This document shows, in pieces, positions 1 to 4,990 of a stretch of 5,496 nt of DNA (positions are counted from its first letter, which is position 1; each line of letters starts with the position of its first letter). The DNA comes from Deltaproteobacteria bacterium. GTDB taxonomy: Bacteria; Desulfobacterota; Binatia; Binatales; Binataceae. The notes under the pieces are model-generated. The model made no database searches, was not told where the DNA came from, and saw only the letters and a list, made by a program, of their open reading frames with translations. Made by a program: the position numbers and the translations under genes. The stretch lies in contig JAJYMR010000247.1 in NCBI GenBank assembly GCA_021786815.1, positions 1 to 5,496 of the forward strand, given 5' to 3'.

Positions 1-8
1 CAGTTTCT

Positions 9-14
9 TATACT
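9..14 (+). promoter_or_regulatory. Candidate -10 box upstream of the zinc-finger-like gene
   Basis: TATACT matches five of six positions of the sigma-70 -10 consensus and lies 25 bases before the GTG start at 39. The -35 region would fall at or before the window edge, so the promoter cannot be completed. A start site near base 21 would give a very short leader that begins just before the ribosome binding site. Confidence 0.4.
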
Positions 15-23
15 GTCGGAAAT

Positions 24-30
24 AAGAGGA
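24..30 (+). promoter_or_regulatory. Ribosome binding site supporting the GTG start at 39
   Basis: AAGAGGA is a purine-rich Shine-Dalgarno-like stretch ending 8 bases before the GTG at 39. This spacing is normal and is the reason for choosing this non-ATG start over the internal ATG at 75. Confidence 0.6.
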
Positions 31-38
31 TTGCATAA

Positions 39-1112
39 GTGGCCACCGGCAGTAAAGAGGTCTCGCGCAAAAAGATGATCGAATTGTGGAGACCCGTGTG
101 CCCGCCGCCGAAGTTTCAATGGAGGCGCACGTCTGGTTTCAGCCCTGAGCTGATTGACTGGGCTACGCGCAACCCCGGTCCGCGATTTGTTCTTGACGGA
201 AGCTCGTTTGCGTCGCTGGCGCATGACGTCGAGCCAGTAAGGTTGCAGCGGGAAGGCGGTGAAGCGTTTGCCTTCCGGGATGATCCGGCGGAACTCGTCT
301 GGCTCAGGGAAGGGGAGCGCTACATTCCGGTAGTTCGGTGCCGCAGGACGTCTGACGAGTACGATGCGAGCGATGCGTACATGCAGGCTCTCGAGACCGG
401 GGACGCGTCCCGGGCGCCGCATACGGCTCTGAGAGGATTACGCAGCAACTACGACGCACTTTTGTTTCTTCAGAAATTCGGCACATTGGACGAGAAGCTG
501 TCGAAAGACGGGCTGATAGAGATCAACCTCGCGGACTTCTGGAGACGCAAAGCGCTGTATGCGGCTATCTGCGGGATCTGGGACGCGATCATCAACGATG
601 AACGCCTGCGCTACGCTTGGGAGCAACTCGCCGAATGGATCGATGAGATCAATGTGTTCGATCGAGATTTCTTCGATGCCAGAAGGCTTGCGGGAGAGCC
701 AGAGCTCTCGGCTTTAGCTGGAGACCCAGAGACGACCGGCTCGGACGTGCGAAGATGGCTCGAAGTAGGGGAAGCCGGTGTGCTCAAGCGAGTCAGCCAT
801 GAGCTCGTAACCGCTCAGATCAAGAAGTACGCAAGCGGGGCACCGTCACGGTATAGCTTCGACCTTCCCGATGGCACACCGATCTTCTCATTCGCGAATG
901 AATGCAAATCGTTGTGGGAAACTGTGTGGTCACACTTCGCGCTCGATAGCCAAAACGGAATCATCTGGCGCGTCTGTCCGCACTGCGGAAAGGTTTTCCG
1001 CCCGTCGCGGCGTGAGCGGTTTTTCTGCACTGCGGAGCTTCAGCGAGAGCATACAAAGGCGACTTACGAGATGAGTCGCAACCAGCGGCGACGAGCGTCG
1101 AGATCCGAGTAG
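39..1112 (+). CDS. Uncharacterised island protein with C-terminal zinc-finger-like motif
   Basis: I do not recognise this 357-residue protein as a named family. The GTG start is chosen because AAGAGGA lies 8 bases upstream; an internal ATG at 75 is the alternative. There is no signal peptide or membrane segment, so it is probably cytoplasmic. The N-terminal half is mixed and acidic, and roughly residues 125-205 look largely helical and rich in Leu, Trp and charged residues. The clearest feature is at the C-terminus: Cys313-x2-Cys316, then Cys330 and His338, followed by a very basic tail with an RRR run. This layout resembles the small treble-clef or CGNR-like fingers (CxxCGxxF...FC) that end many uncharacterised actinobacterial and proteobacterial proteins. 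Here the usual fourth Cys is absent and His338 could take its place. Nucleic-acid binding is an inference from the finger and basic tail. The stop codon abuts the next gene, and the whole gene shares direction with the HTH and integrase genes, so a regulatory or accessory role in the island is possible but unproven. Confidence 0.8.
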   Translation: MATGSKEVSRKKMIELWRPVCPPPKFQWRRTSGFSPELIDWATRNPGPRFVLDGSSFASLAHDVEPVRLQREGGEAFAFRDDPAELVWLREGERYIPVVRCRRTSDEYDASDAYMQALETGDASRAPHTALRGLRSNYDALLFLQKFGTLDEKLSKDGLIEINLADFWRRKALYAAICGIWDAIINDERLRYAWEQLAEWIDEINVFDRDFFDARRLAGEPELSALAGDPETTGSDVRRWLEVGEAGVLKRVSHELVTAQIKKYASGAPSRYSFDLPDGTPIFSFANECKSLWETVWSHFALDSQNGIIWRVCPHCGKVFRPSRRERFFCTAELQREHTKATYEMSRNQRRRASRSE

Positions 1113-1142
1113 TTGTTGAAGGCTGGGGATCCGATATTCGCG

Positions 1143-1610
1143 ATGCAGGCTTCGATCACCAAAGAGCAGCGTGTAAACGTGGCGGTGCGTAAAGCGGCCG
1201 AAGCCATCTTGGACCTATTCGCAGCGCTACGTGACGGCTCCGACATCGGAACATCGGGTAACGTCCAGCCAGCCCTCTCCGAGACCTATCTCTCGGTTGA
1301 ACAGCTCTCGCAACGCATCCCTTATTCGAAGCAGAGCATTTACAACATGGTCCACACCGGAATTTTCGTCGAGGGATGGCATTTCACGCGTAAGCACGGA
1401 CGCCCGATCTTTTTTTGGTCAAGGGTGGAGGAGTGGCTGCGATCACCAGATCGGCTGGACGATCGCGTTGCCACGGATGGCCACGGCCCTACCAAAGATC
1501 GACCTGAGGGGCCCTTCATTCCGGCGCATCGGTCACAGCGCGTAAGTCGATCGAAGCGGGTGCGTAATGACGCAGCTCCGGAAAGAGAAGAGGGGCCCTC
1601 GCTGCACTGA
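1143..1610 (+). CDS. Excisionase-like / MerR-type helix-turn-helix DNA-binding protein
   Basis: This small protein has 155 residues from the ATG at 1143. The frame is open back to a TTG at 1113 that directly abuts the stop of the preceding gene, which would give 165 residues. Neither start has a strong ribosome binding site; a GGGG run at 1125-1128 lies about 14 bases before the ATG. Residues 49-100 form a winged-helix HTH of the excisionase/AlpA type. It begins with YLSVEQLSQRIPYSKQSIYN (helix-turn-helix), followed by a basic wing containing KHGRPIFFW and ending in VEEWLR. The C-terminal 55 residues are basic, low in complexity and probably disordered. Proteins of this fold encoded just upstream of a tyrosine integrase typically act as recombination directionality factors or as repressors or activators of int. 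The 61-base gap to the integrase gene fits co-transcription. The DNA-binding domain is clear; the specific excisionase role is inferred from context. Confidence 0.75.
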   Translation: MQASITKEQRVNVAVRKAAEAILDLFAALRDGSDIGTSGNVQPALSETYLSVEQLSQRIPYSKQSIYNMVHTGIFVEGWHFTRKHGRPIFFWSRVEEWLRSPDRLDDRVATDGHGPTKDRPEGPFIPAHRSQRVSRSKRVRNDAAPEREEGPSLH

Positions 1611-1625
1611 GTCACTTTCAGTGAC
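1605..1625. repeat. Overlapping inverted repeats between the HTH gene and int
   Basis: GTCACT (1611-1616) and AGTGAC (1620-1625) are perfect inverted arms around TTC. A second, offset pair, CACTGA (1605-1610) and TCAGTG (1618-1623), overlaps them. The site covers the stop codon of the HTH gene and sits about 47 bases before the integrase start. It could be an operator or binding site for the HTH protein, or an mRNA hairpin between the two genes. No T-run follows, so it is not an intrinsic terminator. Confidence 0.5.
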
Positions 1626-1671
1626 AATGCTACAGGTACGATGCAGCGCTGAGAAAAACGCGCATTGAGCG

Positions 1672-3183
1672 ATGCCGGTAAGAACCAAAAAGCGGCGGCT
1701 CTTCTTCGACTTCACCTGGCGAGGCGTCAGGTGTAAGGAGTACACCGGTCTTCGGGCAGACGATCCTAGAGAGGTGGAATTCTGCGAAGCGAAGATGCGG
1801 GTGATCGAGCGCCAGCTCAGCGATGGCACATTCGATTATCGACAGCACTTTCCAGCGGGAACCAAAGTCAGCCTTTTCTATCCCGAAGAGCATCTTCAGA
1901 GCCCGAACGAAATGTTCGAGGATTTTATCCGGCGCTTTCATGATCGCCGCTCGCCATTCCTGCCCGACGGTACGGTCAAGAAAGATTTCGCGATCCACCC
2001 GACGACGTGGATGCATGACAAGAGCACGGTCGAGCGCCTGACTCGGACATTCAAGGGACTCCGCGTGAATCAGCTGACGGTCAGGAGGTGTAATGATTTC
2101 GAAGAGGGGCTGTTCAACGAAGGTCTGAGCGGCAAGACGGTAAGCAACGCGATGGGTTATCTCCACAGCGCCTTAGACTGGGCTGTGAAAGAGGGCCTGC
2201 TGACGAGCAACCCGGTGATTCGGGTTACGAATAGCACCGTGAAGAGATCGAGCCAGCTCAGGGAAAAGATCGCTCCGCTCGGGAAGGACGAGGTGGTTTC
2301 GGTCCTTGCACAAATTCCGGATCGCTTCGCAGACTTTTACGAGCTGTGGTTCCACTTGGGATGGCGCCCGTCGGTGATGGTCGCCATAAGATGGGGCTGG
2401 CTCGATTTCGAGCACGAGATGATCGACGTTCGCCACGGACGCACACCTCGCGCTGGCGGTGTCGAGGCCACGCCCAAAACCGGCCGCTACTTCGCGGCCT
2501 GCTCGAACGATCCCGAGATCTTTCGAATTCTAGCGAGGATCAAACAAAGGGCGCTGAAGAGCGGCACGCCGACGGGAGATGACGACTACGTCTTCGTGGA
2601 TGAAGAGGGAAGCCCGCTATCTCAGGAGTGGCTGCACAAGAGAATCTGGCTTCCAGCGCTCAAGCGGGCAGGGGTCACGCACCGCGGGCAATACGCGATA
2701 CGAGACACATTCATTACGTGGTCACTGTCGGCTCAAGAGGATCCCGGATGGGTTGCCAAGATTTGCGGCACCTCAGAGGCGATGATCTTCAAGCACTATC
2801 GAAAGTGGATCAGAAGCCTGGACACCCGAGCGGGCAGCCGCATCGCGGCTTCCTTGCGCAAGAACGTGACTCGCAAGCGCCCCCCGCGCTTGTCCCCCGT
2901 TGCGTCCCCCGGACGTTCGAAAAAGAGGGAAAGCGAGCAAAATCAACCACTTAAGATGGTGGAGGCGGGGGGAATTGAACCCCCGTCCGAAGACCTTCAA
3001 ACAATGGCCACTACACGCTTAGTCCGCGTTTTGTTCTCGTCCCGAAGACGCCCGCGGACGGGCTTCCTCGAGGCCAGCCGATTGAAATTTCGGACCGCCG
3101 CGCAATCGGTGAATCACGACGCTCCTAGCCCACTAAATGACGCCTCGACCCGCCGCCGTGGGCGAGCGGCGGCGAGACGCTAG
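1672..3183 (+). CDS. Tyrosine recombinase / site-specific integrase, frame running into ssrA
   Basis: This phage-type tyrosine recombinase carries out the cut-and-join reaction that integrates the island at the ssrA 3' end. Residues 1-70 look like the arm-DNA-binding domain of DUF3596-type integrases, with the RGVRCKEYTGL motif at 17-27 and GTFDY in the mid-50s. A helical core-binding domain follows (about 80-190), then the catalytic domain (about 200-395). Recognisable active-site residues are Arg232 (in GWRPS), Lys269 (in TPKTGR), Arg344 (in YAIRDTF) and the nucleophile Tyr376 (in MIFKHYRKW). The motif often read RHT is RDT here (Asp345), and the usual GH is GT (Thr367). Residues 396-428 are basic and Pro/Ser-rich with no stop codon. 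Residues 429-503 are translated from the antisense strand of the tmRNA gene and are junction-derived. The ATG at 1672 starts directly before the arm domain but has only a weak ribosome binding site. I am confident of the function; the biological C-terminus is uncertain. Confidence 0.92.
   Translation: MPVRTKKRRLFFDFTWRGVRCKEYTGLRADDPREVEFCEAKMRVIERQLSDGTFDYRQHFPAGTKVSLFYPEEHLQSPNEMFEDFIRRFHDRRSPFLPDGTVKKDFAIHPTTWMHDKSTVERLTRTFKGLRVNQLTVRRCNDFEEGLFNEGLSGKTVSNAMGYLHSALDWAVKEGLLTSNPVIRVTNSTVKRSSQLREKIAPLGKDEVVSVLAQIPDRFADFYELWFHLGWRPSVMVAIRWGWLDFEHEMIDVRHGRTPRAGGVEATPKTGRYFAACSNDPEIFRILARIKQRALKSGTPTGDDDYVFVDEEGSPLSQEWLHKRIWLPALKRAGVTHRGQYAIRDTFITWSLSAQEDPGWVAKICGTSEAMIFKHYRKWIRSLDTRAGSRIAASLRKNVTRKRPPRLSPVASPGRSKKRESEQNQPLKMVEAGGIEPPSEDLQTMATTRLVRVLFSSRRRPRTGFLEASRLKFRTAAQSVNHDAPSPLNDASTRRRGRAAARR
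2879..2911. repeat. Short C-tract direct repeats next to the attachment site
   Basis: Three near-copies of G(T/C)CCCCCG begin at 2879, 2892 and 2904, spaced 13 and 12 bases apart, about 50 bases from the ssrA 3' end. They lie inside the integrase reading frame and encode part of its basic, proline-rich tail. Spaced direct repeats beside an att core can be arm-type integrase binding sites, but these could equally reflect codon repetition. Confidence 0.3.
2957..2990. other. Attachment site (att) at the ssrA 3' end
   Basis: This is the island-chromosome junction, made of the tmRNA acceptor 3' strand, the T-arm (stem 2968-2972 with 2980-2984) and the encoded CCA. The near-symmetrical T-arm GGGGG-AATTGAA-CCCCC is the type of sequence used as a crossover region by integrases that target tRNA and tmRNA genes. 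The outer edge is placed at the tmRNA 3' base. The inner limit at 2990 is a guess, because the second copy that would define the repeat is outside the window. Confidence 0.65.
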
Positions 3184-3189
3184 CGGCCC

Positions 3190-3222
3190 TTAGGCCGCCA
3201 GGGCGTAACCGTTATTGTCTGC
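3190..3222 (-). other. tmRNA tag-peptide reading frame (ADNNGYALAA, stop TAA)
   Basis: Read on the minus strand, the codons from GCA at 3222 give Ala-Asp-Asn-Asn-Gly-Tyr-Ala-Leu-Ala-Ala and then TAA. The C-terminal ALAA is the ClpXP/ClpAP-recognised end known from other tags, and the Asn/Asp-rich start is typical. Gly between Asn and Tyr is a lineage-specific variation. Confidence 0.93.
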
Positions 3223-3375
3223 GGGTAAATTTCGCAGTCTGTTTGTTTTACGGGCCAACAGTACCCCGGCGTGCGACCATTGCCCTCATGTCTCCGTCGA
3301 ACCCGGTTCGCCCCCATACAGTGAGAACAGAACTCGCGACAGCTAAAAGGCAAGTCGTCACGGTTACGCACCTAA

Positions 3376-3404
3376 AATTTAAGGCCTCACGACCACCCGC
3401 GCAA
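3376..3404 (-). promoter_or_regulatory. Candidate ssrA promoter
   Basis: On the minus strand, TTGCGC (3404-3399) and TAAATT (3381-3376) are separated by 17 bases. They match the sigma-70 boxes at 3/6 and 4/6 positions. A start near 3369 would make a precursor with about 54 extra 5' bases, consistent with RNase P maturation of tmRNA. The match is weak and rests mainly on spacing and position. Confidence 0.25.
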
Positions 3405-3414
3405 CGGGGTCGCC

Positions 3415-3456
3415 TTTCGGGCCGAAAAAGCCTCTGCGATTGGCCCGATTTTTCGG
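3415..3456. repeat. Competing inverted repeats in the ssrA-smpB intergenic region
   Basis: TTTCGG-G-CCGAAA (3415-3427) is a tight palindrome. The arm CCGAAAAA (3422-3429) also pairs perfectly with TTTTTCGG (3449-3456), so the middle arm can pair with either side. The right-hand arms overlap the candidate smpB promoter (3440-3469). The role is unknown; it could be an operator, or chance in a GC-skewed spacer. Confidence 0.4.
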
Positions 3457-3469
3457 AAACACCAATAAT
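3440..3469 (+). promoter_or_regulatory. Candidate smpB promoter
   Basis: TTGGCC (3440-3445) and AATAAT (3464-3469) are 18 bases apart, matching the sigma-70 -35 and -10 boxes at 4/6 and 5/6 positions. They lie in the local AT-rich part of the spacer, on the correct strand. A start near 3476 would leave about 70 bases of leader before the smpB ATG. Confidence 0.4.
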
Positions 3470-3547
3470 CTCCGCGTTCAACGGGCCAGCGCGCCGCCAA
3501 GCCGGTTTTTAGCGCGCCCGCGACCCGGTAAACTCGTCTGACCGGCG

Positions 3548-4033
3548 ATGGCCAAGACAGCGCAAAATAAAACCGGCGAAGGTTACGAACTCGTCGCCGA
3601 CAACCGCAAGGCGCGGCACGATTTCTTCATCGAGGAGACGTACGAGGCCGGGCTTGCGCTTCTCGGCACCGAGGTGAAGGCGCTCCGCGAGCATCGCGTT
3701 AACCTGCGCGACAGCTACGCCCGTATCAAGGGTGGCGAGGCGTATCTTCATGGCGTCCATATCGGAGCCTACGCTCCGGCCGGCCAGTTCAGCCATCAGG
3801 AGGTCCGCCCGCGAAAGCTCCTGCTCCATCGGCGCGAGATCGATCGCTTGTGGGGCCGGGTGCGCGAGCGCGGCTACTCGATCGTCCCGCTCAAGATTTA
3901 TTTCAAGAACGGGCGCGCCAAGGTCGAGTTGGGACTCGCCCGCGGAAAGCATCTCTACGACAAGCGCGAGGCGCTGATGCGAAAGGCGGGGCGGCGCGAA
4001 CTGGAGCGCGCGCTGAAGGGCCGAAACCGCTAG
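3548..4033 (+). CDS. smpB: SsrA-binding protein SmpB
   Basis: SmpB binds the tRNA-like domain of tmRNA, brings it to the A site of stalled ribosomes and mimics the missing anticodon arm. The 161 residues match the family's normal length. Conserved blocks appear in order: NRKARHDFFIEETYEAGL (19-36), GTEVKALR (40-47) with the RNA-contacting Glu42 region, NLRDSYA (52-58), RPRKLLLH (87-94), and VPLKIYF through GRAKVELGLARGKHLYDKR (113-140). The basic C-terminal tail after DKR, rich in Arg and Lys, is the part that enters the mRNA channel. The ATG at 3548 fits the family start although no strong ribosome binding site is visible. The gene diverges from ssrA across 232 bases, whereas in E. coli the two lie in the same direction. 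It converges on the nucleotidyltransferase gene with only 7 bases between stop codons, leaving no separate terminator. Confidence 0.97.
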   Translation: MAKTAQNKTGEGYELVADNRKARHDFFIEETYEAGLALLGTEVKALREHRVNLRDSYARIKGGEAYLHGVHIGAYAPAGQFSHQEVRPRKLLLHRREIDRLWGRVRERGYSIVPLKIYFKNGRAKVELGLARGKHLYDKREALMRKAGRRELERALKGRNR

Positions 4034-4040
4034 CCCCGCC

Positions 4041-4904
4041 TCAGCGCGGAAGCTCGTCGGCAACCAGCCGTTCCACCCGCTCGAATACCGAGCGCATCCG
4101 CGCGACGCTTGCCGAAAGCGCAGCCGGGCCAGTTCCAATACTCGAAAGGACGGCCGCTACTTCATCGTGGAAGCCCGGCGGCATTATCGCGAAGCCGCGG
4201 CTTTCCTCGATCGCGCCTTTTTCGTTCGTGAAGAAGCATCGGTTCAACGCGTAGAGCACGAGCAGCATGAAGCCCGCCGCACCGAACAGGCATCCCGCAA
4301 CGAAGAACGCGTCGCCGCGCGCCGCGGGCTTGTCAGCGATCCCGAGCTCGAACCCGGCGTCGAACAGATGCTTCTCACAGAGCGCGCGGCGAAGCGCGGG
4401 CGGATACTCGCCGACCAGCCGCTTCAGGCGTGCGACCTTGTCATGCGGGTCGTAAAGCGGGCGGCAGCATTGGATCTCGCCCGCGTAGATCTGGCTCTGG
4501 AAGCCCATCGGATGACCCAGTTGATAGAGCCCCTCGACGCGGCCCGCGACGCATTGCCGTACCACCTGCTCGACGCGTTCCAGGTCGCGATACAGGAAAT
4601 CGACATGTCGGCCGCCGATAACGAGCCATCCCCCGCCATTTACGCCGGGGCCCCATTCGCCGAATTGTGTCATCAGGCCCGTGCGGCCCGAATCGTCGAG
4701 TTCGCGCGCGGCGTTTTCGAGCGCCTCGACAGCGAATGGGCGGTCTGCTTCGTAATAGATTCCGATATCGACGTCAGAATCGGGGCGGGCGGTTCCTTTT
4801 GCGCGTGAGCCGCCGAGCACGAGAGCCGCGATTCCGTCGATCGCGCTTAGCCGTTCGACGATGGTTTTGAGAAGCGCGTCAAGCGAGACGTCGTCGTTGC
4901 GCAT
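4041..4904 (-). CDS. Nucleotidyltransferase-fold protein (Pol-beta superfamily, DUF4037-like C-terminus)
   Basis: The N-terminus carries the minimal nucleotidyltransferase signature: a short helix, then LGGSRAKGTARPDSDVDIGI. Gly31-Gly32-Ser33 lie at the nucleotide-binding turn and the metal-binding carboxylates are Asp44 and Asp46. A third acidic strand is probably HVDFLY, with Asp102. The C-terminal half (about 135-285) is helical, with a hydrophobic helix leading into LYALNRCFFTNEKG (217-230), a motif I associate with DUF4037-type proteins. It is likely a soluble helix rather than a membrane segment. Family members transfer nucleotides to small molecules such as aminoglycosides or to proteins; the substrate here cannot be told. 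All three catalytic carboxylates appear intact, so it is probably active. The 287-residue ORF starts at ATG 4904 without a clear ribosome binding site. It lies 86 bases after the htpX-like gene in the same direction. Confidence 0.85.
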   Translation of the reverse strand: MRNDDVSLDALLKTIVERLSAIDGIAALVLGGSRAKGTARPDSDVDIGIYYEADRPFAVEALENAARELDDSGRTGLMTQFGEWGPGVNGGGWLVIGGRHVDFLYRDLERVEQVVRQCVAGRVEGLYQLGHPMGFQSQIYAGEIQCCRPLYDPHDKVARLKRLVGEYPPALRRALCEKHLFDAGFELGIADKPAARGDAFFVAGCLFGAAGFMLLVLYALNRCFFTNEKGAIEESRGFAIMPPGFHDEVAAVLSSIGTGPAALSASVARMRSVFERVERLVADELPR

Positions 4905-4990
4905 GACGGACGAAGCTTAGCGCCTTGCCTGGGAAAATCCGAATTTCGGCTTGAGGCAATGCGGGCGGCGCTTTCGAAGACTGCGCGTGT
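4905..4990. other. Short spacer between the htpX-like and nucleotidyltransferase genes
   Basis: The spacer holds a short palindrome CCGAATTTCGG (4939-4949) nested between TTGCCT (4925-4930) and AGGCAA (4954-4959). On the minus strand it is followed by ATTTTCC, a feeble terminator-like arrangement with no practical loop. I see no convincing promoter or ribosome binding site for the downstream gene, so read-through transcription is plausible. Confidence 0.3.

Larger units (their letters stand above)
1..2990. mobile_element. Integrase-proximal end of a genomic island integrated at the 3' end of ssrA
   Basis: The segment holds, in one direction, an unknown zinc-finger-like gene, an excisionase-type HTH gene and a tyrosine recombinase gene that points into the 3' end of a tmRNA gene. 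Integration by a tyrosine recombinase into the 3' end of ssrA or a tRNA gene, with the integrase next to the junction, is a well-established pattern. Base composition changes across the junction: 34/60 G+C in 1801-1860 against 44/60 in 5221-5280. The right border lies in or just inside the tmRNA 3' end, because the tmRNA remains complete. The left border and the matching att repeat are outside the window, so the island's size and most of its cargo cannot be seen. The exact border is inferred, since recombination can occur anywhere within the repeated core. Confidence 0.85.
2957..3315 (-). ncRNA. ssrA: Transfer-messenger RNA (tmRNA), one-piece, tag ADNNGYALAA
   Basis: tmRNA rescues ribosomes stalled on broken mRNAs and adds a degradation tag; it acts with SmpB and alanyl-tRNA synthetase. 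The 359-base RNA starts at 3315 with GGGGGCGAACCGGGTTCGAC, the typical tmRNA 5' end. It ends with a 7-bp acceptor strand, discriminator A and genomic CCA (2959-2957). The acceptor stem pairs 3309-3315 with 2961-2967 and has a G3-U70 wobble, the alanine identity signal. The T-arm has loop UUCAAUU. The tag frame opens at GCA (3222-3220) and ends with TAA (3192-3190), encoding ADNNGYALAA with the usual ALAA end. A perfect 8-bp stem (3151-3158 with 3167-3174) belongs to the pseudoknot region. The gene is in one piece, not permuted. The island abuts its 3' end without altering the mature RNA. It diverges from smpB, its protein partner. Confidence 0.97.

Noticed and set aside
1630..2166. 178-residue open frame on the minus strand inside the integrase gene
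   Set aside because: It is fully antisense to the conserved arm and core-binding regions of the integrase and shows no recognisable domain.
1..2956. CRISPR array, toxin-antitoxin pair or retron in the island
   Set aside because: No regularly spaced repeats, no small gene pair of that type and no reverse-transcriptase motifs are visible.
3151..3174. Strong 8-bp GC hairpin as a transcription terminator
   Set aside because: It lies inside the tmRNA, where it forms part of the pseudoknot region, and no T-run follows.
2956..3183. C-terminal VEAGGIEPPS domain of the integrase
   Set aside because: It is antisense tmRNA sequence at the att junction, not a protein domain.
3509..4138. 209-residue open frame on the minus strand across smpB
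   Set aside because: It lies opposite a clear smpB; open antisense frames are common in GC-rich coding DNA.
4167..4808. 213-residue open frame on the plus strand
   Set aside because: It is antisense to the nucleotidyltransferase gene, whose motifs are convincing; the plus-strand translation is low-complexity Ala/Arg-rich.
4925..4959. Terminator after the htpX-like gene
   Set aside because: The inner palindrome leaves almost no loop and the outer arms are only 6 bp, so it is too weak to call.
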